From a bacterium (GTDB lineage Bacteria; Actinomycetota; Acidimicrobiia; Spongiisociales; Spongiisociaceae), in the NCBI GenBank assembly GCA_028820935.1, contig JAPPHZ010000047.1, positions 1 through 55,573 of the forward strand: a stretch of 55,573 nt of DNA. Reading direction: 5' to 3'. Within the stretch, counting starts at the first letter, position 1, and every line of letters starts with the position of its first letter. Both the position numbers and the translations under genes were made by a program. Positions 28,078 to 37,289 of the stretch are shown here, one piece after another. The notes below the pieces were generated by a model that saw nothing but the letters and a program-made list of their open reading frames with translations, ran no database searches and was not told the DNA's origin.

Positions 28078-30191
28078 GAGGGTCTTCTAGGTCCCAGAGG
28101 GCCCACCCGAGATTGTTCGAGTGGGGAGGTGTCGAGTGGTGGGTTCTGATACCTGGTGGTCTCCTGTTCGGATATGTGGTGTTGACCGCCGCTTTGTGGC
28201 TTGGGACCTTCGTTGTCGGCGCTGACGCCGGGTGGGCATCACCCGCGGACATGTTGGGTCTGGTGTGGGCCATGCTGTCGCTGGGTCATCGGCTCGATGA
28301 GGCTTGGCTGTTGGGCGGCCACGCGCACGCGGTGGCGGCGGCGGGATGGCTGTGGGGGATAGCCACCACCGTGGCAGTGGCGCTGTGCGGCACGGGAATG
28401 GCGGTGTGGGAGTGGTGGCAAGCCGACCTGCCGTTACCGAAGGGAAAGCCGAAAGCGCGGCGCATGAAGGAGGTACGTCTTAGGGATTGGCCGATCAAAC
28501 CGCCCTACTCGCCGACCCGACCGGGCGCCGGGCTGCTGCTGGGCCATCCCCGTTATCGCCGCGGCAAGGTGACCGTCGCGGTGGACGGTCTGCCCGGTCT
28601 GGTGATAGGCCCGACGGGATCGGGCAAGACCCGCCACGTCATCGGCCCGAACATTGCCCATTGGCCGGGTCCGGTAGTGGCTACCTCGGTCAAGACGGAT
28701 CTGGCCGAGTTAACCCTGCCGCATCGGCAGCCCAAGGGCCGGGTCTTCGGCTACGAACCCACCGGACGGCTGTGGCCGTGGATGCAGGAACTGGGAATAA
28801 CACCAGTCGTTTGGGATCCCGTGGCGATCCTCAACGAAGTGGGAGCCACAAGGGAGAACGCCGATCTGCTGGCACAGTTCCTTTCCTCCCAGTCGTCCGC
28901 GCACCAGGCAGGCTCGGCGGGCCTGTGGGCAAGACTCAGCCACCAGGTCATCTCCCAGGTGCTGCTGGTGGCCGCCGAAACAGGCCACTCCCTATATGAC
29001 GCTCAAAACTGGCTGGCCAACCTGGTCGAATTCCGCCAAAAGGAGATCGACCCGGACCAACTCAGCGCCCAAGGAAAGTTGAGTATGAAACGGCTCCGGG
29101 AAATGGCCGCCAAGGACCCCAAACTATTGGGAAGCGTAGAGGTCTCCATCCTCGAGGTCGCCAACGCCCTGACCTTCACCGCCGAGAACCCCGACGCGCC
29201 GTCCCTGCCCACCACCGTCACCACCGCCGACAGTCAGGACACCCTCTATCTGATAGCCGATCACCTGAGCCAGGGAACCCACCAGGCGGTGTTCGCCGCC
29301 GTTCTGCGACACCTATTTCACCTCACCGAAACCCATCACCCGCCGGCGGGAGAGGAACCCCCGCGGCCCCTGTTTGCTCTGGACGAGTTGGCCAACCTGG
29401 CCCGGCTGAAAGACTTCCCGCAAGTGCTCTCCACCATCCGGTCTCACGGTCAGGTGCTCACTGGGCTCCAGGAACTGTCGCAGCTGGTGGCCGGGTGGGG
29501 GAGAGACAACGCCACCACCATCATCGGGAACCATCCCACCAAAATACAACTCGGGGGCAGCTCCGACGCCAGCCAGCTCCAGGCGTGGGCCACGCTGAGC
29601 GGCAAACCCGACGACGACAACAAGCACACCGACCCAGCAAGTTGGCGGAAGATCAAACCCGGGCGGGGCAGAGTCCTGGCCGGAGACATGGATCCATTCG
29701 ATCTGCGCCTGGTGAAACCACAACGGTGGCTTAACCCTCTGGGAGAGAAGCCCGAGCGGAATGGGAGTCCCCCGACCCCAACGCCACCAACGAGGCCAAC
29801 TCCAGGAGGGGAGACCGCCGTATTCAACGGTCCCTCTGAAACGGAGGGGGCTTTCGGGGGGTTCGACCTACAGGAAATGTGCCAAGCCGAACAGTTGACA
29901 ATCGAACCGATCACCGTTCCCAACCCAACCACCCAGGACCCAGCGGAAGGGCCCTTCCTGCCGGTACCGATCGCCGACCGCAACGCCGAAGCCTACGCAC
30001 GGTCGCAAGCCACCGCGGAAGACCCGCTGCCCTCTGATGGGGGAGGGCACCGGTCGGAAGTCCACCCGGACGTGCAGTACCGATTCGACGAAGACGGGGA
30101 CGAATGTTGGCGGTGGGCGGGTGAAACCGAATCGCATTACGGGGAACCACCGAGTATCGAATACGACAGCGTAGGGGGATACGAACTATGA
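28074..30191 (+). CDS. VirD4/TraG-family type IV coupling protein
   Basis: 705 residues. Membrane helices lie in the first 120 residues. The ATPase domain has Walker A GPTGSGKT (about 179-186) and Walker B PLFALDEL (about 432-439), followed by TGLQELSQL. It brings the relaxase-DNA complex to the channel. Start ATG 28074 overlaps the preceding stop (ATGA); an in-frame TTG 28065 is less likely. After about residue 550 the protein has a Pro/Asp/Glu-rich acidic tail, a common site for substrate recognition in this family. Confidence 0.92.
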   Translation: MRGSSRSQRAHPRLFEWGGVEWWVLIPGGLLFGYVVLTAALWLGTFVVGADAGWASPADMLGLVWAMLSLGHRLDEAWLLGGHAHAVAAAGWLWGIATTVAVALCGTGMAVWEWWQADLPLPKGKPKARRMKEVRLRDWPIKPPYSPTRPGAGLLLGHPRYRRGKVTVAVDGLPGLVIGPTGSGKTRHVIGPNIAHWPGPVVATSVKTDLAELTLPHRQPKGRVFGYEPTGRLWPWMQELGITPVVWDPVAILNEVGATRENADLLAQFLSSQSSAHQAGSAGLWARLSHQVISQVLLVAAETGHSLYDAQNWLANLVEFRQKEIDPDQLSAQGKLSMKRLREMAAKDPKLLGSVEVSILEVANALTFTAENPDAPSLPTTVTTADSQDTLYLIADHLSQGTHQAVFAAVLRHLFHLTETHHPPAGEEPPRPLFALDELANLARLKDFPQVLSTIRSHGQVLTGLQELSQLVAGWGRDNATTIIGNHPTKIQLGGSSDASQLQAWATLSGKPDDDNKHTDPASWRKIKPGRGRVLAGDMDPFDLRLVKPQRWLNPLGEKPERNGSPPTPTPPTRPTPGGETAVFNGPSETEGAFGGFDLQEMCQAEQLTIEPITVPNPTTQDPAEGPFLPVPIADRNAEAYARSQATAEDPLPSDGGGHRSEVHPDVQYRFDEDGDECWRWAGETESHYGEPPSIEYDSVGGYEL

Positions 30192-31624
30192 CAGAGCAGA
30201 ACAGTCCAGGTGCCGTAGGGCAGGAGTTGGCGAGCGCAATCGCCATATCCATCGAGACCAACCCCAACACCTGGACCCGACCGTGGAGCGTCACCGGCGA
30301 AGCCACACCCCACAACCCGATCACCCACGAGATTTACCGTGGCGTCAACCGTCTCCTGTTGTCCAACGCCGCCTACGCCGAAGCACACAAGGTGGGAGCG
30401 TGGGCTACCAAACGGGACTGGCGCAGGGCCGGGATCGACGTGGAACCCGACCGTCCCGGCATTGCCATAGTTGTGCCATCAGAAACAACCTGCTGGGACG
30501 ACCCCGCCTGCGACGACGGGTGCGGCAAAGCCACCATCCGGGGCTTCCGGACTTCCACCGTCTTTCATTACACCGCCACCGGAAGCGACCAGCCACCGGC
30601 CACCCATCCCCGCTTCCAGACAGCGCCACCAGCCTTCACCGCCGACCAGATAAGCGAAATGTTCGCCGGGTTGGGCGCCGCCATCGAAACCGGTGCCCAA
30701 CCGTACTACTCGCTAACCACGGATCGAATCACCATACCCACATCGGACATGACAGCCGGCCTCGACCACTGGGTCTCGACCCTGGCCCGGGAACACATCC
30801 ACTGGACCGGCCATCCCTCCCGACTTAACCGGCAAGTCCGCAAGGCCACCAGCCGACAGCAAGCCCTACAACAGTTGGTCGGAGAATTCGGGGGACTGCT
30901 GCTGACCAACTCTCTGGGACTGCACTACCACCCGGGGCAGGAGAATCAGAGCACACGACACGCATGGGTGTCACAACTGCAAGGCAGCACGGGCGGGCGC
31001 GTCATCAGCGAAACGGTCGCATCGGCCTGCGCCGCCGCGCAGATGATCAGAAACGGCCTGAACCCCATTCCCCAAACGTCCCGACACCAGCCAACAGCCA
31101 CCGAACCAACGTCCGACCACGAACCGTCCAACCCACCAGCCCCCAAAGCCGGCCGGCCGAAGACCAAAAGACCCCGAAGGCGACGCCGCCGGGTAAGGGT
31201 GTTCACCCGCAAAACCCACTCCTCGCCGCCGCTCACCACCCCAACCGAACCAAAACCCGAGCCGGTCACCGAGATGGCGTCCGCCGCCACGGCACCTGAC
31301 GAAGAATCCAACGATCACGACCGCCGCACAGTTGCATGGTGGATCATGGAACGGGTGGCCGCCGACAACGGCGACGACGAAACCGCCTCGCAAACCATCG
31401 CAGACCTCCTCGACCTTCCCGCCGAACACTGCCAGCGCCCACCATCCGCCGCCCCCGGCCATGCCTCCCGGGAAGAACGCCTCCGAGTAGCGAAGTGGAT
31501 GCTGGAACAGGTCATCGCCGACAACGACGACCCCACCGAAGGAGCCCACCACATCGGGCGCCTGCTGGGAATCGCACCCCGCGAAATCCAACCACCCCAG
31601 AACGATCAGGCCATGCACCTATGA
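30188..31624 (+). CDS. Second ArdC-like protein with altered zincin active site
   Basis: 478 residues, clearly a paralogue of the protein at 19226: shared NPNTWTRPWS, ATPHNPITHEIY and the identical HWTGHPSRLNR. At the active site the HExxH of the first copy becomes REHIH (201-205), so the first zinc-ligand His is Arg, while the downstream Glu (GEFGG) is kept. Metal binding and peptidase activity are probably lost or changed. It also has a Cys cluster (CWDDPACDDGC). A long C-terminal tail is Pro/Lys/Arg-rich (about 300-360), followed by two similar acidic helical segments (HDRRTVAWWIMERVAADN and REERLRVAKWMLEQVIADN). It overlaps the coupling-protein stop by ATGA, so it is made together with the secretion machinery. 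Confidence 0.8.
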   Translation: MTEQNSPGAVGQELASAIAISIETNPNTWTRPWSVTGEATPHNPITHEIYRGVNRLLLSNAAYAEAHKVGAWATKRDWRRAGIDVEPDRPGIAIVVPSETTCWDDPACDDGCGKATIRGFRTSTVFHYTATGSDQPPATHPRFQTAPPAFTADQISEMFAGLGAAIETGAQPYYSLTTDRITIPTSDMTAGLDHWVSTLAREHIHWTGHPSRLNRQVRKATSRQQALQQLVGEFGGLLLTNSLGLHYHPGQENQSTRHAWVSQLQGSTGGRVISETVASACAAAQMIRNGLNPIPQTSRHQPTATEPTSDHEPSNPPAPKAGRPKTKRPRRRRRRVRVFTRKTHSSPPLTTPTEPKPEPVTEMASAATAPDEESNDHDRRTVAWWIMERVAADNGDDETASQTIADLLDLPAEHCQRPPSAAPGHASREERLRVAKWMLEQVIADNDDPTEGAHHIGRLLGIAPREIQPPQNDQAMHL

Positions 31625-32343
31625 GCACCACATCCAGCGACCGACTGCGCCGCGTGCTCCGAGCCGTCGCGATCTCCGTCGTGGTTTTGATCGGCGTCCT
31701 GGCGTTCGCCAGATGCAGCTCCCCGTCCACCATCACAACCGGACTCGCCGGCGGCGACGCCTCCACCATCAACGCCGCCGCCATCGCCATGGCCCACCTG
31801 ACAGCCTGGCAGCAAGAAACACCCACCCTGGTCCAGGTCCGCCAACTCGGCGCCCACAGCGTAGTCGTCACCGCCCGATACCCGACCACAGGTGAACATG
31901 TAGAGATCACAGCCGAGCACAACGGCACAACATGGCACACGCCCTACCCTCCTCGGCCCGCCGCCGCTCCAGCCACCCAGGACTGGCCACAACTACCAAC
32001 CCCAGACCCAGTTACCGCCGAAGACGCACGCTGGGCCACCGCGACCGGGTTCCTCCGCGCCTGGCTCACCGGCCAACCCACCGACCGGTGGACAAGCACC
32101 AAATACCAGGCACAGCCTCTCCCCGTCAAGTACAGCAACTACGAGATCACCGGCGCTCTTAATCCAATGCCCGTTCCCAATAGCCCCGTCCAAGTCATCA
32201 CCATCGAATACACTGCTTCACCCGACACCGACCTCAACAGCCGACCCCGCCCATACCGAACCTACATCGCCGTCCACAAAGACCAAACCGGCCGCTGGAC
32301 CGTAACCGCCGTCGCCTACCAACCTCCCGAATCCAACCCATAG
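31621..32343 (+). CDS. Membrane-anchored TcpC/VirB8-like transfer protein
   Basis: 240 residues from ATG 31621, which overlaps the preceding stop (ATGA). One N-terminal membrane helix (about 11-30) ends in FARCSS, which could be read as a lipobox. The outside part has an Ala-rich linker and an NTF2-like segment near 135-235 (FLRAWLTGQPTDRWT, then RTYIAVHKDQTGRWTVTAVAY). This size, topology and operon position fit the TcpC/VirB8 assembly factor of Gram-positive systems. Sequence evidence is weak; position carries most of the call. Confidence 0.6.
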   Translation: MSTTSSDRLRRVLRAVAISVVVLIGVLAFARCSSPSTITTGLAGGDASTINAAAIAMAHLTAWQQETPTLVQVRQLGAHSVVVTARYPTTGEHVEITAEHNGTTWHTPYPPRPAAAPATQDWPQLPTPDPVTAEDARWATATGFLRAWLTGQPTDRWTSTKYQAQPLPVKYSNYEITGALNPMPVPNSPVQVITIEYTASPDTDLNSRPRPYRTYIAVHKDQTGRWTVTAVAYQPPESNP

Positions 32344-32348
32344 GCCAA

Positions 32349-32645
32349 TCAGAGGTAACGGGCATGGAACACTAAGCACACCTCCTCCTCGAACCTGGTG
32401 TCCCGGCGTAGTCCCACTTCCAGCCGGTGCCCATCACGGGTGTACGCTTCAGCGATAGTGCTCCTGCTGCCGTAGCGACGGTCCAACTCGTCGCGGGCCC
32501 CGAACCTGATCCGGTCCAGACGGTAGATAGGAAGCGACAGAACATACCAAAGATCCCCCTCATCGACACCGTTCTTCCAAACCGAAGCGGCAAACCCGAA
32601 ATTCTCGTCGGGAAGGGTCCGTGTGGGCCAGTAGGCCGCCGGCAC
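32349..32645 (-). CDS. Hypothetical protein, second gene of a minus-strand pair
   Basis: 98 residues starting at GTG 32645, immediately after the TAA of the upstream gene (TAA-GTG, no gap), so translation is probably coupled. The product is compact and charged with a regular pattern (LWYVLSLPIYRLDRI, RDELDRRYGSRSTIAEAY) and no membrane helix. It ends 6 bp from the stop of the transfer operon, convergent with it. The pair has the size and coupling of a toxin-antitoxin module, but I recognise neither partner. Confidence 0.6.
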   Translation of the reverse strand: MPAAYWPTRTLPDENFGFAASVWKNGVDEGDLWYVLSLPIYRLDRIRFGARDELDRRYGSRSTIAEAYTRDGHRLEVGLRRDTRFEEEVCLVFHARYL

Positions 32646-32945
32646 TTAGGCAACCGCCAGCGGGTTGTCTCCTAAGAGAGGAACAGGGCCTTCGATAGGC
32701 CCCTCGTAGTGTTGCAGAAACCGAGCGGCAGCATCGCGATGGTCACGAACCAGTCGCTCCCGTTCGCTCTCGGGATAGCCACATCGGGCAATAATTTCAT
32801 CAACCGTGGCTGTCAAAGTGTCGAACGACACCATCCTGCCCCTGTCCTGCTGATGAGGCACCCAAAACGTGGGATCGTGGCGGTCGTAGGGACCGCGTTG
32901 GTCTATGCGAGCTGCCTGGGCATCCAACAGCCGCTGATCTTCCAC
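32646..32945 (-). CDS. Hypothetical protein, first gene of a minus-strand pair
   Basis: 99 residues from GTG 32945, with AGAGGA five bases upstream. An in-frame GTG at 32975 overlaps the -10 box TATAGT and is therefore less likely. The protein is helical and charged (VEDQRLLDAQAARIDQRG, then VDEIIARCGYPESERERLV). Unknown family. It could be the regulatory or antitoxin member of the pair with the gene at 32349-32645. Confidence 0.6.
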   Translation of the reverse strand: MEDQRLLDAQAARIDQRGPYDRHDPTFWVPHQQDRGRMVSFDTLTATVDEIIARCGYPESERERLVRDHRDAAARFLQHYEGPIEGPVPLLGDNPLAVA

Positions 32946-32973
32946 AGAGATCCTCTGGATGCTCTTTTCCGTC

Positions 32974-32979
32974 ACTATA
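32974..32979 (-). promoter_or_regulatory. -10 box of the minus-strand pair
   Basis: TATAGT on the minus strand, about 28 bp before the chosen GTG start at 32945. No good -35 is visible 16-18 bp upstream. It excludes the GTG at 32975, which it overlaps. Confidence 0.45.
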
Positions 32980-33219
32980 CGACGTACTTTACCACCAGAC
33001 GCGAACCGGGGGGATGTGTGATTTGGTTGAAGGACGGCGCCACCCGGTGGGGGAGAGGGACTGCAACACCGGTTTGACCTAGATAGTGAGTCGGGGAGGG
33101 GTCGAGTTGTCACATGGCGTGAACCTCCAAATGACCATCCCACTCTTCTCCGTATGGGTGAGTGAGCACCGGCGGCGGTGCGCAGGGGCCCATCGCGGGA
33201 AAGCTGTTCCCCTAAAGAT

Positions 33220-33249
33220 TTGACAATCGAACATATGTTCGACTACCAT
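33220..33249 (+). promoter_or_regulatory. LexA-controlled promoter of the Tad operon
   Basis: A perfect 16-bp palindrome, TCGAACATATGTTCGA (33227-33242), matches the Gram-positive SOS box (CGAACRNRYGTTYG). It lies exactly between a consensus -35 TTGACA (33220-33225) and a -10 TACCAT (33244-33249) with an 18-bp spacer, so bound LexA would block RNA polymerase. No lexA gene is in the window, so host LexA is presumed. The downstream unit runs from 33.3 to 42.9 kb. Confidence 0.85.
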
Positions 33250-33423
33250 GTGTGGTTCCCTGACGTATACGACGTGAAAAGGAGAGGAATTGTGGATCGG
33301 GTATCTGCCGTTTTTTCTGGGGTTGGCGGTCAGCATCTCCGGTGGGCGTGGGGTCGGCGGACACGCGTTTCTGACCGGAACGGCTGCGGGTCGTGGGGAG
33401 TATTGGAGCACCCGTGGAGGAAA

Positions 33424-35142
33424 GTGGACCAGGGAAAAGGAAGGAACCGGCCTCAGAGCATCGTCTGGTACGCGGCCTTATTGGTTTTCATGGCGGCGGC
33501 TTGCAGTAACCGGACCGGCCCGTCGGTCGACACTGTCCCGCCGGAAGCGGTTACCACTTCGACTGGGGCGATGCCGGAGCTTCTGCCGCCGGCCACCGTC
33601 GCGCTCGAAACGGTCGATCTCGATCCCGGTAGCGGCCCGGCTGACTGTCCCGAGAGTGCCTATTCTCACGACCAGGGCTGTCATCCTGTCCACACGGATG
33701 ACCCGCCAGAAACGCCGGAGGAAGTGCAGGATGCCGCCATGGTTGTGGTCGAGGACCTGCCCAACCCCGGTTCCTGCGAGGCCGGCGGGGGCGCCTGGGA
33801 CGAGGACACCGGCGAATGCGGACCCCTTCCCACCGCGCAGGATCCCCATTCCGAATCGGTGCAGTCCCACGACCAGAAACAAGGCGGGGAGGAGCCACAC
33901 CGGAGTGGGGATGGAGCGGGAACCGCGGGCGCCGACGAGGTGGTTGTCCAGTGGTGGCGGCCCGGTCTCATCGACGAAGCCGTGGCGCTGGTCGATCCGC
34001 GCTCTCTGGGTGCGGACGATTGGCATCTGAATGAAAGCGAGCGAGACTGGGGAACCTACCGTTTTTACCGCTTCTATCACGCTCTCCGCGAGGACAGCGC
34101 AACGGAGCGGGAGACGTTCTGGCAGGCGATCCAAACTGTCCATGACGTCCATTTGCAGAAGGGTGGGGGAATCTACTACCCGTTTCGGTACGACGTGGCC
34201 TGGGTCGAGTACCCGAACCGGATAGGGGTCACCCTCACCTTTCCCCTCGGGGAGGCGATGATAGTGCCTGTAATCCGCACCGATGGTTCTTGGTCGGCGG
34301 AATGGGATGTCGAGTTTCCGCCCGGGCCTCCGATCCGGCCCACCACTCCTTTCACTGACCCGCGATTCCCTGAGACCGCTCAGGCTTTGGGGCGGGACTG
34401 CCCACCGGTGGAGCAACTGTGGCGGAAGAACCAACCGGTCGAGGACCCTTGCACCCTCAAAGCGGTCCAGACCGCCCTCGAGTACGCTGAGTCAGGCACG
34501 CTTGAGCAGCGGATGGCCGCCGTTCGGGACGGTCATGTCCTTGCCGACTTGTTGGCGGCAGTGGACAACATACAGGACCCGTTCATAGCTTCGGGGATGG
34601 GAGACGTCGGCCGGGCGACGAAAACGATTGAGACAAGTGCCGTCAGGTGGCGGGGCGGGTTTGCGCAAGCGTCAATGATCCTGCTCGAATGGCGGTCGGT
34701 TTGGCCCGTGCGGGACCTGACCGAGGAAGAACGGCAGGCGGCGATTCGCTACTACGAATGGCGCGCCGCCCAAGGCCTGGATGTGCCACCGGACCGCCTT
34801 CGGGGGGAGTTCCGAATCGGCGGCCCCACCTCCTGGTTCGAGACGTTGATGGTGCGCACCGCGGACGGCACTTGGCGGCAGTCATACCGAGAGTTCTGCC
34901 ACAAACTGGACCACACCATCCCGAACTTCCCTGATTATGTCTCCGAGCACACGCTGCAGTGTCCCGACGATCCCACCCCCCATTTCCCCGATTCGCGGTT
35001 CTTTGACCAGTTCATCCCGCCACCCAACACCCGCCTGTACTACGTTGACCCCCGATCGGGCGATGATCCGAACGAGTTGTACCGGCTGGACCGGGGCCTT
35101 TACCGCCTTGGGGGCGAGTATCTGGGGGTGCCTCCCTCGTGA
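33424..35142 (+). CDS. Lipoprotein of unknown function, first gene of the SOS-controlled operon
   Basis: From GTG 33424 the product (572 residues) has a lipoprotein signal: basic start, hydrophobic IVWYAALLVFMAA, then the lipobox Cys in AAACS. Next come a Pro/Glu-rich region with paired cysteines (about 40-110) and a larger folded domain rich in Trp, Tyr and Asp. GGAGGAAA precedes this start closely. A stronger ribosome site, AAAGGAGAGG, precedes an in-frame GTG at 33292, which would place about 60 residues before the hydrophobic segment; either start is possible. The TTG at 33290 opens an overlapping frame that soon looks non-coding. No family recognised. As first gene of the Tad operon it is likely a surface or assembly component. 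Confidence 0.65.
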   Translation: MDQGKGRNRPQSIVWYAALLVFMAAACSNRTGPSVDTVPPEAVTTSTGAMPELLPPATVALETVDLDPGSGPADCPESAYSHDQGCHPVHTDDPPETPEEVQDAAMVVVEDLPNPGSCEAGGGAWDEDTGECGPLPTAQDPHSESVQSHDQKQGGEEPHRSGDGAGTAGADEVVVQWWRPGLIDEAVALVDPRSLGADDWHLNESERDWGTYRFYRFYHALREDSATERETFWQAIQTVHDVHLQKGGGIYYPFRYDVAWVEYPNRIGVTLTFPLGEAMIVPVIRTDGSWSAEWDVEFPPGPPIRPTTPFTDPRFPETAQALGRDCPPVEQLWRKNQPVEDPCTLKAVQTALEYAESGTLEQRMAAVRDGHVLADLLAAVDNIQDPFIASGMGDVGRATKTIETSAVRWRGGFAQASMILLEWRSVWPVRDLTEEERQAAIRYYEWRAAQGLDVPPDRLRGEFRIGGPTSWFETLMVRTADGTWRQSYREFCHKLDHTIPNFPDYVSEHTLQCPDDPTPHFPDSRFFDQFIPPPNTRLYYVDPRSGDDPNELYRLDRGLYRLGGEYLGVPPS

Positions 35143-36698
35143 GCCCAGCTCAGGTCCGCCACCTCCACCGCGCCATTCTCTGGTCCGCGGGTCTGGTGCT
35201 GGCGGCCGCGGTTGCCCTGGTGCTTCTCCCATCACCCAAACAGTCCGAGGCTGATACCCGAACCCGGCGAGGAACGGTCACCCAGACCACTACATATGTT
35301 GGGACCAAACCCGAGGAACGCCGCGAATGCCTTTCATACGACTGGTACGGCCAGTGCGAAAAGTGGAGGGTCAGGACTGTTCAGGTGCCCTGCACCCCGG
35401 GCGCGGATCCAGCCTGTTCGAATATCCTCACTCAGACGCGGCTTGCCTGTTCGGGGTTTTGGGCTGGCGGGCCGGGGTCGAACTGTCGGGAATACGTGCC
35501 GCACTCCCAGACGCAGACCTGCCCGGATGGCAGCGTGATCCCTCATACCGCCACGTGCCCGACCACTACAACCGGCGCCCCAACGACTACCGAGGGAACA
35601 ACTACCACCAGCACCTCTTCCACTACGACGATCACCACGACCCCTCCGTCTCCTCCTCGGGATCGGTGTACGGGGAATCTGCATTATCACCCCGGCCCGG
35701 GTGGGGGATGTTTCGCTCCCCACCAGGTGCCGACCTGCGGCGGGTATTACGTGCATTCGGGACATACCCATGTGTGGGTGGAGGGGACGCCCTGCAACCC
35801 TGAACCTGACCCTGACCCTGACCCTGATCCCGATCCTGTGACCTGTGCGGGGGGCACCCATCGGTTCGGGTCGGGGTGTCACCCGGATCATCCTCCGCGT
35901 CCGGCGTGTTCGACGGCGGCGCAGACCTACACGTATCACTCTGGCGGGTCGCATGTGACGGGCACTGTGGCTCCCTGTCCAACCACAACCACCACCCAGA
36001 CGCCGAGCACAACCGCGGTTCCGTTGGTGTGTTCGAGTGGTTTGTCACCGATTCAGGAGCAGGAGTTGCGGGATTTGGTCGGCGATTTGGTGGGGTGGGG
36101 GACCTCGTTTCCGAATGACGGGTCGGTGGGGGCGGTGTGGGCTGGTGATGAGCCACCTCAAGCGGGCGGTTCGTTTTGGTTTATCGCGTCGGATAAGATT
36201 TCGTCGCCTTCGTCGGCGGAGCCGCCGGTGTGGCCTGTGGCTGATGGTGCGGCAACGGCGGCGGCAGTTGAGGATGACGGTGGGTGTTGGTGGTATCCGG
36301 TCAAGACGTGGTCGAGGTGGAATTCGTTGAAACCGTGGTCATATGCGGAGCGGTTGAAGATCGGGTCAGTGGCCCCGGATTGGGTGGACAGGTGGAATCT
36401 GATGTCTTCTGCCGAACAGCAGGAGACGCGGGATCGGTGGGAGGCGTTGGAAAAAGCCCATCCTGATCCTTCGCGGTGGTGTGATGTAGATGAGGCGGAT
36501 CCGGAGGGGGAGTGTGCATTCTTTGTGCCTTATACGGCGGTTTGGGAGTGGTCGCTGTATGCCCGGGTGGAGACAACCGATGACGGCGGGTTGAGCAGAG
36601 ATGTGGTGAGGTTGCATTCGGGGGTGTCGATGGTGCGAAGGTTGGTGGACTATTCGGACTGGGAGCGGACCACCACAGGGTTTGGAGGTGATGAGTAG
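35139..36698 (+). CDS. Secreted Cys-rich, Thr-rich surface protein (adhesin-like)
   Basis: 519 residues; GTG 35139 overlaps the previous stop (GTGA). An N-terminal membrane helix or signal (about 10-30) is followed by Cys-rich blocks, a mucin-like Thr/Ser tract (about 145-170), a second Cys-rich block, a Pro-Asp repeat (about 221-233), a third Cys-rich block, another Thr-rich tract and a C-terminal globular domain with many Trp residues. Two Cys blocks share the pattern H-x-H/S-G-x-x-H (YYVHSGHTHV and YTYHSGGSHV), suggesting an internal repeat. No catalytic motif. The layout suggests a stalked surface protein, perhaps the tip or adhesin of the Tad pilus encoded downstream. Confidence 0.65.
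   Translation: MSPAQVRHLHRAILWSAGLVLAAAVALVLLPSPKQSEADTRTRRGTVTQTTTYVGTKPEERRECLSYDWYGQCEKWRVRTVQVPCTPGADPACSNILTQTRLACSGFWAGGPGSNCREYVPHSQTQTCPDGSVIPHTATCPTTTTGAPTTTEGTTTTSTSSTTTITTTPPSPPRDRCTGNLHYHPGPGGGCFAPHQVPTCGGYYVHSGHTHVWVEGTPCNPEPDPDPDPDPDPVTCAGGTHRFGSGCHPDHPPRPACSTAAQTYTYHSGGSHVTGTVAPCPTTTTTQTPSTTAVPLVCSSGLSPIQEQELRDLVGDLVGWGTSFPNDGSVGAVWAGDEPPQAGGSFWFIASDKISSPSSAEPPVWPVADGAATAAAVEDDGGCWWYPVKTWSRWNSLKPWSYAERLKIGSVAPDWVDRWNLMSSAEQQETRDRWEALEKAHPDPSRWCDVDEADPEGECAFFVPYTAVWEWSLYARVETTDDGGLSRDVVRLHSGVSMVRRLVDYSDWERTTTGFGGDE
35799..35834 (+). repeat. In-frame CCTGAC hexanucleotide tandem repeat
   Basis: Six consecutive hexamers, CCTGAA, CCTGAC three times, CCTGAT and CCCGAT, encode alternating Pro and Asp/Glu. 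Slipped-strand changes would add or remove Pro-Asp pairs without shifting the frame, so the stalk length of the surface protein could vary between strains. Confidence 0.8.
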
Positions 36699-37271
36699 AT
36701 GTTGGAGTCGCGGGTTTTGGGATTGGCTCCCGCCCAGTGGGCGTGGATCGCGGCGACGTTGGTGGCGGGCGTGGTTTCCATTTGGTTGCTGGGGACGGTT
36801 GATGAGGAACCGACGGTGGATGTGGCCGTGACGATCGGGGAATGGCGTGCCGGGGAGGTGGGCGAGTTTGTGGTTGTGCCGGTGCCGGAGTCGTTGGCGC
36901 CGCTGTTCGCTACGCGGGAGATGCTGTCGGGCGGGGCGGTGTCGTCGGTGGCGTTGCCGGATGGGGTGGTGGTGCCCGCGGCGGTGTTGGTGGAGGAGAA
37001 AGCGGCGACCGAGAATGAATGGACGACTTTGATGCGGTTCCCGGTGGATGCGTCGCTGTGGGCCGGTTCGGGCCCTCGGGCTGGTGACCTGGCGGTGTTC
37101 GGGCGGCAGGCGGGCGGGTGTGCTGTGCTGATTGCGGAGCTGCGGGCGGTGGATCCGGGTGCTGTGACGTTGGAAGTGGATGCGGATATGGTGGCCCGAT
37201 TGGTGGGGGAGGAGGGGCTGGAGACTTTGGCGATTTGGGAGTCGCCGGCGGTGGGCTGGCCGGGCTGCTGA
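36699..37271 (+). CDS. SAF-domain protein, CpaB/RcpC-like Tad assembly factor
   Basis: 190 residues, starting right after the previous stop. One N-terminal membrane helix (about 12-32) is followed by a SAF-like segment (GEWRAGEVGEFVVVPVP, then a LPDGVVVPAAVLV stretch) typical of CpaB/RcpC proteins of Flp/Tad systems. In diderms RcpC aids the secretin; no secretin gene is present here, so in this host it probably acts at the membrane or wall. The call rests on the SAF pattern plus the adjacent tadA-tadB-tadC genes. Confidence 0.65.
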   Translation: MLESRVLGLAPAQWAWIAATLVAGVVSIWLLGTVDEEPTVDVAVTIGEWRAGEVGEFVVVPVPESLAPLFATREMLSGGAVSSVALPDGVVVPAAVLVEEKAATENEWTTLMRFPVDASLWAGSGPRAGDLAVFGRQAGGCAVLIAELRAVDPGAVTLEVDADMVARLVGEEGLETLAIWESPAVGWPGC

Positions 37272-37289
37272 GTTAGGGGTCGGTGGCTG

